From contig CM060893.1 of NCBI GenBank assembly GCA_030762935.1, forward strand, positions 12,258,001 through 12,322,000: a stretch of 64,000 nt of DNA, in the 5' to 3' direction. Position 1 is the first letter of the stretch. Every line of letters begins with the position of its first letter. The stretch comes from Hymenopus coronatus (lineage: Eukaryota > Arthropoda > Insecta > Mantodea > Hymenopodidae). Shown in pieces: positions 22,663 through 35,138 of the stretch. Both the position numbers and the translations under genes were made by a program. The notes below the pieces were generated by a model that saw only the letters and a list, made by a program, of their open reading frames with translations, searched no databases and was not told where the DNA came from.

Positions 22663-22845
22663 TGTAGGTCATATTAGACAACGAATGAACTTGTTGAAAT
22701 GACGCTCAAATGATCCCAAGGTTCACATAGCTTAAAGTTACTCGACATTTGTCTTCTGAGAATAAGGGAAAACTTTATCAGGTAACTCACTCTAACTGAA
22801 ATTTGAGCTCAGGAGCTGTTGCCAGCCCCACACTACAGAGATGGA
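22663..22845 (-). mobile_element. tRNA-derived SINE (family S, tail-less)
   Basis: Minus-strand head and middle blocks are recognisable (TTATTCTCAGAAGAC, GATCATTTGAGCG). It stops at TATGACC, without the GGACGTTAA tail, directly next to the T-run of HLP copy 4. Confidence 0.7.
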
Positions 22846-23212
22846 CTGTAAAAACTATGGTATTTCAAGATAGCATATAGCAAAATACTTTTAAATCTTT
22901 GGCTCTTGATTCAGTTTCCTGTCCCTTTTGCACTACAACATTTGTAATGAAACTGCCTGTAAAGGTTTACCTTGATCAGTATGAAGTTTTTAAAAGCTGC
23001 ATAAAAATAAACAGTGGGTAGAGTAAGCCGTGCAAATGTGCCACATAAGATTTGATGTATATTGCTAAATTTCTTCAAAAGGTGTCTATACCATTTTATG
23101 AATTTGAGCTGTAAGGTGGAAGGCTGATGTGGGAGGTTGGAGGGAATGTACTTATGAGAGAAGGATTTATACCTGAGAAAGAAAAGAATGCACTAATCAT
23201 TAGAATCTAAGT

Positions 23213-23218
23213 TTTATT
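23213..23218 (-). terminator. Polyadenylation signal of MRPS14
   Basis: AATAAA on minus, 51 bp beyond the stop codon. Confidence 0.75.
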
Positions 23219-23268
23219 ATATAAGCCATCAAGTGAATCTATGACAACTCAGTGTGTACCTGTCCTGT

Positions 23269-26197
23269 TTACCACATTGCACGCTGCACACCAGAGAGCT
23301 TATTGTAATCCGCCAAGTGACGCCACACAATCCTACTCAATCGCCATTTAAATACCACTCCTCTAGGCCTGGAGGTGATGGCGCAGCGATGCCGTACGCG
23401 AATGTAGTTGGAATCTCGTGGCATTGCAATCACATCATTGTGGGCTGCTTCCTGTACAAAAAAGGAGCATATTATTTTCATGACAGTTCCAAAAACTATT
23501 AGTCTCCATTATGTGTTGCTAATTGCTTTTCATTGCATTTATCAATTTCTCACAGAATAGAACTACTTTGAAAGTGAGATCTGCTTCTAAGCTATTACCC
23601 ATTAAATGCAAGAGAACAGCTTTTTAGGAATAAGTTCAGATTCAGATGATTTATTAGCCATAAGAGTCAATCTGACTCTTGTCTGTGAAAATACAATTTA
23701 TGTACAATATGTATATAACATAAATTGTGTGTTTTAATGAGCTCTACATTTTTTGTGTGTTAAGTTTTTGCCCATCTCTTACGGTTTAGCAGTTATGCAA
23801 AATTCCGTGAAATTCATCTAGAATAAAGTAGTCTTCAGAGGCTATTCCCAGAAAATTCAAGATATACATTTTATTTGTCAGGTAAATATCTCTAATATAC
23901 AATATTTTAAACAAAATTGTTAGAGCTATTTTTAAGAAAATCAAAATTTTCGAAAAAAACTCCCATGTAAAGGGTAGTTGAGGGTGGGGGGTTTTTCTTG
24001 AAAATTGTCGTGTCACATCCTTGGAAAATACCAAGTTTGGTATTCAACAGTCTTTTCGTTTTGAGCTATGCTGTCCATAGACCCACACACACACACACAT
24101 ACACCTTTTTCCAAAAATGCTTTTTTTTGGATTCAGGGGGACCCAAAACATGTATTTCCGGTGAAATCTCGGTATCAAATTCTTGGGTGCAATACAATAC
24201 CTTTATACACTATGTACGTAGTACGTGTAGAGAAAGTAAAAATTGCTAAAAATCCGAAATTTGGTTTTGACCAATAACACTTGATCTTAAATACGTCTAT
24301 TTCAAGTTGAAAATACAATAATATGCACTAATAACTAAAAATAATTTGAGATCACCTTGTGGTTTACCAGGAAACATACAAGTCATTTGAGAAATTTAAT
24401 GCTATGCTGGCATGTTGCCATGATTAGCTCAGTGGCAGAGCAACCGGCTATAGATCGGGAGATCTGTGGTTCAAATTCCAGCTGTGGCATTGAATTTTTC
24501 AGTCTGACTCTACATATCCAACTCCTATTCTACACACGGCTTATGTGAAAAACAATTAAAAACCAAAGTTATAAATTTTCAAAAGCACTTTGAAATTCAC
24601 AATTTTGGGGGAAGTTGACCCTTAGTTTTAATGGAAGTAATAAATCTGCACTTAAAATACAAAAACTGATTCAAATTCTTTTCATTTAATGCAAAGAAAT
24701 GTTCACAAAATCTCACCAAAGTGTGTGCTGGAATACAACTGCCTTATCCCACCTGAATGTAATACTCATAAATATAATAATAAATATTGTAGCGTGCAAG
24801 CATATGATTGTCAAAAGTAACCTGTTGAGGTCCCTGATAGTCTAACTTTTCATTGTTTTCATGTTTATTACTTATGTATTGAATATTATTTAGTTCACAT
24901 TTCCTCCCCACTGTTTTCAAATATATTCTAATGCATTAATTTTAAAAAATTGCTTTGCCCATGAAGGCAATATACTTTTGTATATTTATTAATTTAAAGA
25001 ATGGATAGTGTACATGTACTTTTCATTTAAACGAATGGATAGTTTGCACATGATACAAATGCTTTTTCAATCTATTATTCATTTAAATGAATGGATAGTT
25101 TGCATGTAAAAGGAATGGTTTTCAATTATTCATTTACAGAAATGGAAGTTTGCCCATGAAAGCAATATAGTTTTGTTTATTTATTAATTTAAAGAATGTA
25201 TACTGTACACGTGAAAGGAATGGTTTTCAATGTATTATTCATTTAAAGGAATGGATATTTTGCACATCAAAGAAATGGTTTTCAGTTATTATTTACTTAA
25301 AGGAATGGATAGTTTGCAAGTGAAAGAAATGATTTTCAATTTATTATTCAGTTACAGGAATGGATAGTTTGTACCTAAGAATGCATTTATATATAGTGTA
25401 TATATATTTTTTTATTTATTAATTTTAAGGAATGCAGTTCTTTGTTTTCAGAAAGTGCAGTACTTATAAACACTGCCAATGCTGGGGTAACTGACAAAAG
25501 TGTAGGAAAAGCAGTGAATGGCTGACTGGTGCAGGGAACCCATCAGATCCCAGAACCAGTTTATCTTATTTACCTGCAAGTCTTTAGGGAGAATATCATT
25601 TTTACGTATTGTGTTTAATCTCAGTCTATCTGCACCCATTTCTTTGACGCAATTTCTTCTCTTAATGTCCCTTATCATTTTCCAATCAGGGTGTTTCATT
25701 ATGTTACGAACTGGCACAATCTGAAAAACAGAAAACACTAACTATGGAAATCAGGTTGCACCACAATGAGTAACTCAGTCAGGTTAGGTTTCTTTCAGCA
25801 ACCTAAAATTTTATGTGATGTTAATGTGAGTTCATTACCATTAAAACAAGCGGATTATCATGTTTTGGTCAAAATAGATAGCAATATCACAACTATTTGT
25901 GAATCAGGCTGAAATCAGGTTACACCATATTGCATAACTCTGTAAGGTTAGGTTTCTTTCTGCAATATAAAAGTACATATACGTGGTGGTAATGTGTGTT
26001 TATTACTATAAAAATATTGTTTTTGTAAGAATTACTTAAAATATTACAACTATCACAATAAATGAGCCGTAGAAGGCTGTTAATATTTTATTGTCAATTG
26101 GACAATTTCAACAAGATATAAACATTATATATACCTGTAGAGGAGCTGCAGTTGATAGCGTTTGTAAACATTTTGATATACAATTTAGAAACAACAT
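23269..26197 (-). CDS. MRPS14: Mitochondrial ribosomal protein S14 (uS14m), complete
   Basis: Encodes a small-subunit protein that binds rRNA in the head of the mitochondrial 28S subunit. Three exons join in frame with GT-AG introns: 26197-26135 (21 codons), 25720-25574 (49 codons) and 23451-23269 (60 codons plus TAA), giving 130 residues; the human protein has 128. Exon 1 encodes MLFLNCISKCLQTLSTAAPL, a plausible mitochondrial presequence rich in Ser/Thr/Leu and free of acidic residues. Exon 2 carries DWKMIRDIKRRN and RLRLNTIRKNDILPKDLQ. Exon 3 carries the S14 signature IRVRHRCAITSRPRGV and ends SRIVWRHLADYNKLSGVQ before RAMW. The zinc-binding cysteines of some bacterial S14 proteins are absent, as is usual for the mitochondrial form. 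Intron 2 (2.1 kb) holds an HLP copy, a SINE and a minisatellite. The exon 1 start is the only in-frame ATG I could join. Confidence 0.92.
23695..24243 (-). mobile_element. HLP copy 5 (left two-thirds kept)
   Basis: In intron 2 of MRPS14. The long hairpin and TTTACTTTCTCTACACG terminus are intact at 24243. The right third, including the short stem-loop, is missing. It contains a (CA)n tract at about 24084-24104, the HLP internal microsatellite. Confidence 0.85.
24345..24600 (+). mobile_element. SINE-like repeat, family T (best copy)
   Basis: A tRNA-like head at 24424-24495 has an A box (TTAGCTCAGTGGCAGAGCA) and a near-perfect B box (GGTTCAAATTCC). About 80 bp upstream and 100 bp downstream are shared with 8190-8385. 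That extension, plus poor anticodon-arm pairing, argues for a repeat and not a functional tRNA gene. Confidence 0.6.
24950..25437. repeat. Minisatellite, unit about 54 bp
   Basis: About eight diverged units with period 49-60 bp, each containing TTTAAAGGAATGGATAGTTT and a GCACATGAAAGAAATGG-like half. Landmarks GGATAG or its variants lie near 25033, 25093, 25142, 25195, 25250, 25306 and 25360. It lies in MRPS14 intron 2 next to exon 2. Confidence 0.85.
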
Positions 26198-28344
26198 TTT
26201 TGAGTGATTGAAATGTATTTACTCTGGTCTATATTAATGTTTGTACATGATTGCACAAACAAGCGCAAGTTCAATGTTTTGTGCAGGTTAAGGCGAACTC
26301 GCAACTGTTTTTAACCAGAATAATAGGTGTAGATTATTTCGCGCACCAAGGTTAAAAGAAGTCGTTAATTTTCAATTTTATTTAAGCATGGAATGATTAT
26401 AGAAATACGCAGCACAAGGATGGGGTTTTACATTACACGCTAATGTAAATCGGTGAAGAAAAACGTCAATCAGTTATTGACCCTGCAAAGGTTCTTAACA
26501 ATTTGCAAACATTTTTAGGGATGGTCCCTTTGCGTAATTGTATTCTTAAAGATAACCAGGCGCTTCAAGGGGCAACTTTAGAAAAGAAAAAAATCATTTT
26601 CATTATATCAAAAGGTGTGGAATGCTCCGCGATGGCGTAAGGTTTAAACATTTTTAAGAAACTTGAAAGGTTTAAACATTACGTGTCGTTTTGTTTTAAA
26701 TTCGAAAAGAGAACTTTTTGAGAAAGTAACAACCAGCATCGTTTCTCAGAAGTGTAACAAAACATAAAAAAATAGACCAAAAGTATTAGTCATAACGTGA
26801 ATTCATTATAAACTTGTGGGAGGAATCACTCAGTTTTCTGGAATGCGACTTCTCAGTAACTGAAAATCTCATGCCAGTAGCAGATTCCAACTTCCGACTT
26901 TGCAATCTGTATTTTATGCATATTGTACTCTACATTATAATTTGGCTTTTTGTTAAGAGGCTTTTTCCCCATCAAAAATGATGTTAACTGTAAACCTTAA
27001 ATCCACATATTATGTAGTACTGTCTGTAAGATGTAGATATCTGGGCACAGCTTTTCTGTAATTTCTTACTGCGAAACCGTTCTATTACTAATTATTTGGT
27101 CTTTTTGTACTTGTCTGGTAGAAAAGGGTAACCTACATAGTTCTAGTTCTCAGAATTCAACCGTGTACTCATTTGAAATCCGGGGCCTCATTTCTTGAAT
27201 TCAAAGTTCAAGTTATCTGTAATTAAATATGTATTGGAGGCAATTAGATTTACCTGAGGAAGAACACAGCCTTATTGAATTTATGGCTTAAAGTGTTCGT
27301 TTCCACTAGACGCGATTTTTTTCTGCAGAATTACTACAAATATCAAGGCCATGACTTTAAAAGCAATTTGATTGTATTCTTTAATATTAAACGTTGTGAC
27401 TACGAACGTATTATTAGCCACAGACTCTGTGGGAACAGGATATTGTTATAGGGAAATTCCCATACCCCAGCCGAGCATATAGCTTCATTTCTCTGAGCTG
27501 AGAAAATTAAACAGAATGTAAAGTGACATGATTTTGTTAATAATCACTTACATAAACGAAACAACAATAAATGTAGAATGACAAATTGGGCGCGATGTTA
27601 TACAGTCTTACATGGTATAATCAGAAACTGAAGGAATCATCTATTAAATAACAAAAGTTAAATTCTGAAGTTAAACAAATTAACAGTTATATGTTTATGA
27701 AATTATGAGTAAATATTATTATATTAATTCAACCAAATTCATCAACATTTATTAAACATAAAGTGACAACTATTTGCTATATCTAAATAAGCAACTTATA
27801 TTCACAGGAAGTTGGTTTAACCTAATAAATGTCATATCTGCAGTTGCTGCAGAAAAAAATGTTTCAATATTTTCACTATTGCTAAAACGTATGACGCATT
27901 TGAAGAGTAGGAATGTTACGGTTAAAGATCGTGTTCCATGACTTTATAAACAATGCTCAAATTTTGCAAATCTTCAGAGATTGACAATGTATCCGATTTA
28001 TAATTTTCTTTTAAATTTTAAATAAAAGTAAAATTACTCTATTCTATTATGTGTCATTCTATATATTATGCTTAAATGTATAATAGATTTTTTATTGGCG
28101 TTTATTCACTAAACTCCAAACATTTCGAGTAGAAAATTAAGGATTGCACGCAAACACCAGCCAATTTAAACATAAATAATTTAGCCACTGGTCAGTCTGA
28201 TGGACTGTGGGTTGATGGATGAATAAATATTCTGAAAGTAAAATGAGGGTTTTACGTATATATTGGGAAAATAGCAAAACCTGTATCTTTATTTGAACCA
28301 CTTTAAAGAAGAAAGACAAAACATATGCAAACATGCTTTATCAT
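26198..28344. other. Unassigned intergenic sequence upstream of MRPS14
   Basis: Must contain the MRPS14 promoter close to 26200-26400, but no clear core motif was found. The remaining 2 kb is AT-rich and apparently repeat-poor, with no exon recognised on either strand. Confidence 0.45.
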
Positions 28345-29276
28345 TTTTACTTTCTTTACACTTACATGTACATTAATGGTATACTAAACAGAGCACAATA
28401 CACTTGTGGATTGCTTGAACGTGAAGCAATCTTCACACCTAGCAGCATTTTATTAGTCATAGGTCCTAAAGAGCCAGAGCGATATGGAGAAGGTATTGTA
28501 TTGCATCAAAAGAATCGATATCGACATTTTACGGAAATATATGTTTTGAGATCTGAAAAATTTAGGAATAGGTCAGCGCGCTCAAACACGAAAAGTCCGT
28601 TACATATCAATATTGGTATTTAGGTTTAATATCTTCCCTGGATGCAACACGAAGATTTTCAAGAAAATTCCCTATCCCAAACTACCCTTTACATGGAAAA
28701 AATTTCGAAAAATTGTATTTTCTCATAAATGGCTCTAATTATTTTGATTAAAATGGCGTATGTTAAATATATTTTTATGACAAATAAAATGTTTATCTTG
28801 AATTTTTGGAACACCCTCTGAAGACCCCTTCATTCTGGATAAATTTTGCTGAATTTTGCATAACTGGTAAACCGCAAGAAATAGACAAAAACTTACTAAA
28901 GAAAAATGTAGACCTCGTTCAAACACACAGTTGATGCAATATCCGTTCTATCGTGGGGTTGACCATTTCCGAGATATTCCTTGTTATTGGTTTCAGCTTT
29001 AAAATATTTTTCAGTAGCTTTTCTCATATAGAGAATTTGTCAACTTTTGGCAGTGCAAAGCAACGAATTTCAATCACATGGCAACCAGCTTTTAAAAAAA
29101 ATGACTATCGCTTTAGCCTAGTGGAGGTACTCCCTTAGTTCCTTCAATTTACAAGGAAGCAAGTAATAAGACCATTATCTCCATTAGCAGAATCTCCATT
29201 AGAAGAATAAACGTTTTAACAAAAATTTGTCACAGATGTAGAAAAAGTCATGTGAATAGAACACATCAGATTTTTA
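28345..29276 (+). mobile_element. HLP copy 6 (full length with insertion in the left hairpin)
   Basis: Termini are recognisable (ACTTTCTTTACACTTACATG; CATGTGAATAGAACACATCAG). About 110 bp of unrelated sequence (about 28375-28485) interrupts the left hairpin. Confidence 0.8.
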
Positions 29277-29909
29277 GGTAGTGAAGAATAAAATGCAAAA
29301 ATCGGGGGGGGGGGAAGACTCGAGTTTTGATGTTATTATTTTTGTATAGTGAAATAAATATGAGTTTTTTAAAACCTAGTTGCTTTGCATGCTTGTCTAT
29401 ACAAAAGTTAATATTAACAGGGAAAAAGGAAAAGAGCGTAATTTTGTTCGCATTATATGACACAACCAATTCTCTTGTTTATTAATGTAAGTCATTTCAT
29501 AGGAATATAAGCTTTTTCATAAATGCACATTTCATCATTATTATGAACCATGTCCGCAGATGTCAACGTAAATTGGCTCTCTTTTGTTTCAATCTTCAAT
29601 CGTAAGGCATTTGTTATAAGTTGATAACACTTGAATTGTCACATTCATATCGGCAGTTGTGAGTGTAGAAGTAAAATTTAGATGATCAGTAACTCGTTTA
29701 CGTTGTAGTACACGAACGTTTTGTTTTCTTTTAATCATTCAAATCATTCGTGTTCATACTTTCATACTCTTTGGAGGGCAGAGAAAATTACTAATTAACA
29801 AAATATTTTCTCTATCGGTCCGGAATAAAAATTGAGACATTAGGATTATTCTGACAAGTATGTTCTCTTTTTCCCGGATACGTTCTTTTTCCTTGTGTGA
29901 AAAAGAGTC
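29277..29909. other. Unassigned spacer between HLP copies
   Basis: Holds a 10-base G run near 29305-29314 and AT-rich sequence, with no gene seen. Confidence 0.45.
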
Positions 29910-30681
29910 CGGATGGATTTTCGGAACTTTCAGCAAGCATCATCCATTGCATTTCACTCATAAACTCGGCACCGAGATTTACCGGAAATACTCGTTTTAC
30001 GGTCCCCTGTACCCAAAATAAGCATTTTTGGAACAAAGTCTGTGAACATGATAACTAAAAAACGAAAAGTCGGTAAAATACCAAACTTGATATATAAGTT
30101 TAGTATCTTCCAAGGATGCGACACAAAGATTTTCAGAAAAATCTCCCCACTCCAAACTACTCTTTACATGAACAATTTTGTTTTAAAATGTTTCTCTCAA
30201 AAATAGCTCAAACGATTTTGATTAAAATCCCGTATATTAAAGATATTTACCTGACAAATAAAACGTATATCTTGAATTTTCTGGGAATGACCTTCATTCT
30301 AGATGACTTTGGCATAACTGCAGAGCTCGTTAAAAGACACAATTTATGTCATGCAGTTTTTTCCTGGAGATTTCACTTCCGAGATATTCCTTATTATTGG
30401 TTTCAGTTGTTTTATAATACTTAAAACTTTTCTCATGCGGAATTCGTCAACTCCTGGCGATGCAAAGAAACAATTTCAATCGCATAACAGTTTTTAAAAC
30501 ATTTGACTATAGCTTCACCCTACTGCATTATTGTATTTTCCTTCTAGTTATAAGGAAGTAATTAATATGACCAATTCTACTATCTTCTGTTTATCTTGAT
30601 TAACATGAAGTAGAGAGAAGGAGAATAGTGTGGTGCAGAATAGCTAGAGAAAATCATGTGAATGGAACACATCAGATTTTT
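29910..30681 (+). mobile_element. HLP copy 7 (left hairpin replaced)
   Basis: Starts at ACTCATAAACTCGGCACCGA-like sequence inside the consensus. Its right end is complete and fuses directly to copy 8 through one shared T-run. Confidence 0.8.
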
Positions 30682-31497
30682 AGTTTCTCTATACGTACTA
30701 TGTCATAGTGTATAGAGAAGGTGTTGTAATGCACCCAAAAATTCGATACCGAGATTTCACCGGAAATACATGTTTTAGGACCCCCTGAATACAAAAAAAG
30801 AATGTTTAGAAAAATGTCCGTATGTGTGTATGTGTGTCTGTGGGCAGCATAGCTCAAAAACGAAAAGACCGTTGAATACCAAATCTGGATTTTAAGTTTG
30901 GTTTCTTCCAAGGATGTGACACGAATATTTTCAAGAAAATCCCCAACCCCCAACTGCCCTTAGCATGGAACTTTTTTCGAAAATATTGAGTTTCTTAAAA
31001 ATGGCCCTAACGATTTTTATTAAAATATCGTATATTAAATATATTTACTTGACAAATAATATGTATATCTTGAATTTTCTGGGAATAGCCTCTGGACTAC
31101 TTTATTCTGGATACATTTTACGAAATTTTTACATAACTGCTAAACGTAAGAGATGGACAAAAACCTACCACACAAAAGATGTAGAGCAAGTTAAAACACA
31201 CAATTTATGTTATATAATTTTTTTTTTCGTAGAGTTGATCGTTTTGGAGATATTCCTTGGTTTTAGCTTTGAAGAACGTGTACTTTTCTCATACAGGAAT
31301 TTGTCAACTCGTGTTTATACAAACAAAGGAACTTCAGTGACAAAGCAACCAACTTTTGACTGTCACTTTAACCTATGGTACTCCTTTATTTTGCTTCCAC
31401 TTACAAGGAAGCAAGGTATTTGTGCTAATATTTTCTCAATTAACAGGAAGTAAATAGAAGTTTAAGCTTTTGTGAATGGAACAAATCAGATTTTTAT
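30682..31497 (+). mobile_element. HLP copy 8 (full length)
   Basis: The left end (AGTTTCTCTATACGTACTAT) directly follows the right end of copy 7, a head-to-tail junction. The right end is GTGAATGGAACAAATCAGA, with the short stem weakened. Confidence 0.85.
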
Positions 31498-32127
31498 TTT
31501 ATTTATTTATACCAAGCTGTATGCAGGTGAATTTGATCGCTGATCAGTCCCGGTTCTTTACCGATTATACTCACATTTTACAATAATTTCCTAATTCTAG
31601 TTTATTATACTATTTTTGTCTCTATTTACTGTCCATACCCATTTATTTTTCACTTTAAGAATTGTCCAATGTACATTCTTTACTCGCTCTTTGAAACATT
31701 TCAACTATGCTACATTTCTACCCAAAAACTTATATGTGATCACAACATATTATCAAAGGTTTTATCTCATTCTGTGACACAGAAATGTGATGGTGTAATA
31801 TAGACAGGATTTCTTCTGCATTACTACGTGTCAAATGCAGAAATTCGAATATGAACTGGAAGGATTTTCGCAAGAGCTGAGTGGATGGAAACTATAGGCA
31901 GTTATCATGGCATGGCGATGTGAAAGGGAAGTGAGAGGAAAGGTGTTCAAAAGAAGCTCCAAATTATCCAGGGAACAGGAGAAAATGGAGCCCTGCAGCC
32001 TAATGGAGAGAAAGGGTATATGTTGGTGAAGGTGACTGAGTGACACAGAGCACTGGTCGAAATGCGGAATGCAGCAAAGACTGTGTAGGCCTCCCCGCTT
32101 CAATTAAACACACAATAAAAAACAAAA
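31498..32127. other. Unassigned; one low-complexity frame
   Basis: A GC-richer part at about 31850-32110 holds a 90-codon minus frame with no recognised motif. It looks like an unidentified repeat or unique sequence and not a gene. Confidence 0.4.
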
Positions 32128-32914
32128 CATGATTATTACAAAATATTATTCTTTTATTTACATCATGCTAATCGAGATATACATTAGTAGAATTGACTTT
32201 ATTACTTGCTTCATAGTAAGTAGAAGGGAAATATGGAATACAGTATGCTAAAGCGATCCTTTAAAAGTTGGTAGCTATGTGAAACAATTGAGGTTCGCAT
32301 GGTCCGCTTGAGGAAAGTTAGGAAGCTTAAAATTGCCAATAACAATGAATATCTCGAAAAAGGTCAATCTACAAGAAAAATGTATATGACATATTTTAAC
32401 GAGATCTACATTTTTTTTGTGTGTGTTAAGTTTTTGTCTATCTCTTACGGTTTACCAGTTACGCAAAATTCATCCAGAATAAAGAGGTCTTAAGACGCTA
32501 TTCGCAGAAAATTCAAGATATACACTTTATTTGCTATATAAATATCTTTAATACTTGGTATTTTACTATAAAACCATTAGAGCCATTTCTGAAAAAATAA
32601 CAAAAATTCGAATCCTTTTTCATGCAAAGGGTAGTTTGAGGAGGGGGATTTTTCTCAAAATCTTCGTGTCCCATCTCTGATAGATACTAATTTTAATTAC
32701 CAGGTTTTTCATTTTACCGACTTTTCGTTTTTGAGTTATCGTGTTCACGGACACACACACATACATACATATGGTCCTTTTTCTAAAAATGCTTTTTTTG
32801 GGGGGATACAGGGACCTAAAACGTGTATTTCCGGTGAAATCTCGGTATTGAATCTTTGGGTAGAATGCAATACCTTCTCTGTATACTGTGTACATAGTAC
32901 GCGTAGAGAAAGTA
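32128..32914 (-). mobile_element. HLP copy 9 (lacks the terminal stem-loop)
   Basis: The long hairpin end at 32914 joins copy 10 head to tail through AAAGTAAAAATCTGATG. The opposite end starts inside the consensus at GATTATTACAAAATATTATT. Confidence 0.85.
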
Positions 32915-33702
32915 AAAATCTGATGTGTTCTATTCAGATTGTTTTCTCTAGATGTTCCAAATACCAATTATTATTACAAAAGATATTATTGTATTAACAT
33001 TACGCTAATCGAGATATACATTAGTAGAATAGTCTTATTACTTACTTCAATGAAAGTAGAAGAGAAACAAGGAATATAGTATGCTAAAGCGATAGTCAAA
33101 TATTAAGTTGGTCGTTATGTGAAACAATTGAGGTTCGGTTCGCTTTGAACAGTCCCGTTTGAGAAAAGTTACGTAGTTTAAAATTGAAACCAACAACAAA
33201 GAATATCTCGTAAACGGTCAACTCTACAAGAAAAACGTATATGACATAAAGTACACATTTTAACGAGATCTACATTTCTAGTGTGGTAAGTTATTGTCCA
33301 TCTCTTACGGTTTAAGCATTAGACAAAATTCTGCAAAAGTGATCCAGAATAAAGAGTTCTTTAGAGACTATTCCCAGAAAATTCAAAATATACATTTTAT
33401 TTGTGATGAAATATCTTTAATATACGGCATTTTAAAATAAATCGTTATTTTTAGGGGGGAAAATCCACGTAAAGGGTAATTTGTGGCGTTTTTTTTCTCA
33501 AAAATCTTCGTGTCGCATCCTTGAAAGATACTAACCATAAATATCAAGTTTAGTTTTACCTTTTTCTAAAAATACTTTTTTCGTACTCAGGGGACCTCAA
33601 AATATTTCTGGTGAAATCCTGACATCGAATTTTTGGGTGGAATAAAATACCTTCTCTAGCTACTATGTACATTGTGTGCATATACGTGCCAGAGAAAGCA
33701 AA
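32915..33702 (-). mobile_element. HLP copy 10 (full length)
   Basis: Begins ATCTGATGTGTTCTATTCAG and ends in a degenerate long hairpin (CTACTATGTACATTGTGTGC) with CCAGAGAAAGC. It is the second member of the minus-strand tandem pair. Confidence 0.85.
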
Positions 33703-33832
33703 TTAAATAAACAAATTCACACTTTCGCGGTATTGCTATATTACCATATCCCTATTTGTTTAGGTACTTGAAATGATGGCAGTAAAACAATTAACAGTTA
33801 TTTACGTTTAAACAAGAACAAAACTGATAAAT

Positions 33833-34037
33833 AGCTTGCCTGGGTAGTGTGGTGGTAGCGTCTGCCTCATATTTAAAAGGTCGTGAGTTCGAATCTCGAT
33901 TAGGGTGAGTTAACCGGATGAGTTTTTTTTTCTCGGGGTTTTCTCTTATCCTGAGAAGACGAATGTCGAGTAATTTTAACCAGGAGATCATTTGAGCATC
34001 ATTTCACCAATTTCATTCATCGTCCAATATGACCATG
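33833..34037 (+). mobile_element. tRNA-derived SINE (family S, tail-less)
   Basis: The tRNA-like head has an A box (GTGTGGTGGTAGCGTCTGCC) and B box (GAGTTCGAATCTCGATTAGG). The middle block TTATCCTGAGAAGACGAATG and the end CCAATATGACC follow. It stops there and the next base is HLP copy 11. Confidence 0.85.
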
Positions 34038-34762
34038 TAAGTAGAAGCGAAATAAGGAAGTAGCATAGGTTAAAGTGATAGTCAAAAGCTGGTTGCTATG
34101 CTCCTTTGTTTCTATGGACAGGAGTTGACAAATTCCTGTATGAGGAAAGTGTAAGTTTTTCAAAGCTGAAACCCAAAAACAAGGAACTTATAAAAAATCA
34201 ACTCCATGAAAAAATGTATATAACATAAATTGAGTGTTTTAATGTGCTCTACATTCTCTGTGTGGTAAGTGTTTGTCCATCTCTTACGGTTTAGCAGTTA
34301 TGCAAAAATCCGTGAAATTCATCCAGTATGAAGTTGTCTTCAGAGGCTAATTCCAGAAAATTCAAGATATACATTTTGTTTGTCAAGTAAATATCTTAAA
34401 TATACGAGATCTTAATCAAAATTGTTAGACCCATTTTTAAGAAAATAAAAATTTTCGAAATTTGTTCCATATAAATGGTATTCTGGGGTGGGGGAATTTT
34501 CTTGAAAGTCTTCGTATCGCATCCTTGGAAGATATTAAACTTAAATACCAAGTGTGGTTTTTAATGGACTTTTAATTTTTGAGCTATGCTATGCACAGAC
34601 ACACACACTCAACACACAGACAGACACGCACACTGACCTTTTTCTAAAAAATATTTTTTTTGTATTCAGGGGGTCTCAAAACATATATTTCTGGTGAAAT
34701 CTCGGTATCGAATTTTTGGGTGCACTACAATACTTTCTCTATACACTATGTACATAGCACGT
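34038..34762 (-). mobile_element. HLP copy 11 (starts at the SINE border)
   Basis: Starts at TAAGTAGAAGCGAAATAAGG, so the first 100 or so bases of the minus-strand element are missing, and runs to the long hairpin (CTATGTACATAGC). The break lies exactly at the SINE end. A CA/ACAG-rich microsatellite lies near 34600-34640. Confidence 0.8.
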
Positions 34763-35138
34763 CCATCAATCATTGCCTTCAATTCTGTACAAGCGAATGC
34801 ATTCTTTGCCCACCGATAGAGGTTGGGGTTTAACAGGCATCCTTTTCTGTAACTGCCAATGGATAGAAATTCGGTACGATTATTTGGGAGTTTTTAGTTT
34901 GGATGAATGGAACCTGACTGAATGTAGTGAAGTTTTCCCGCTGAAAATGCAGGAAGTTGTGCTTATGCTGAAGTTTTACAGTATTCGGCTATTTCAGAAG
35001 TTTCTTGCTTCCTACAATGGCTTCGGTAATCAATTTGAGCACGTGGCTACTAAAAATAAACGGATCTAGACTTAAAGAGAAAGAAAACACACACAAACAG
35101 AAATATGGTATATTTTATTTATAACCCCAAAATTAAGG

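Noticed and set aside
24424..24495. Candidate tRNA gene with good A and B boxes
   Set aside because: The anticodon stem does not pair well, and the flanks are shared with another locus (8.2 kb), so it is a SINE head.
26135..26197. Alternative MRPS14 start at ATGTTTACAAACGCTATCAA
   Set aside because: It would leave the exon in the wrong phase and put a stop early in exon 2. The upstream ATG in the other frame joins exactly.
31831..32103. 90-codon Ser/His/Leu-rich minus frame
   Set aside because: Low-complexity translation with no family resemblance.
33841..33905. tRNA-like sequences at 33.84, 35.15, 58.55 and 63.57 kb
   Set aside because: Each continues into the same 150-bp non-tRNA body, and two have target duplications. 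They are SINEs, not tRNA genes.
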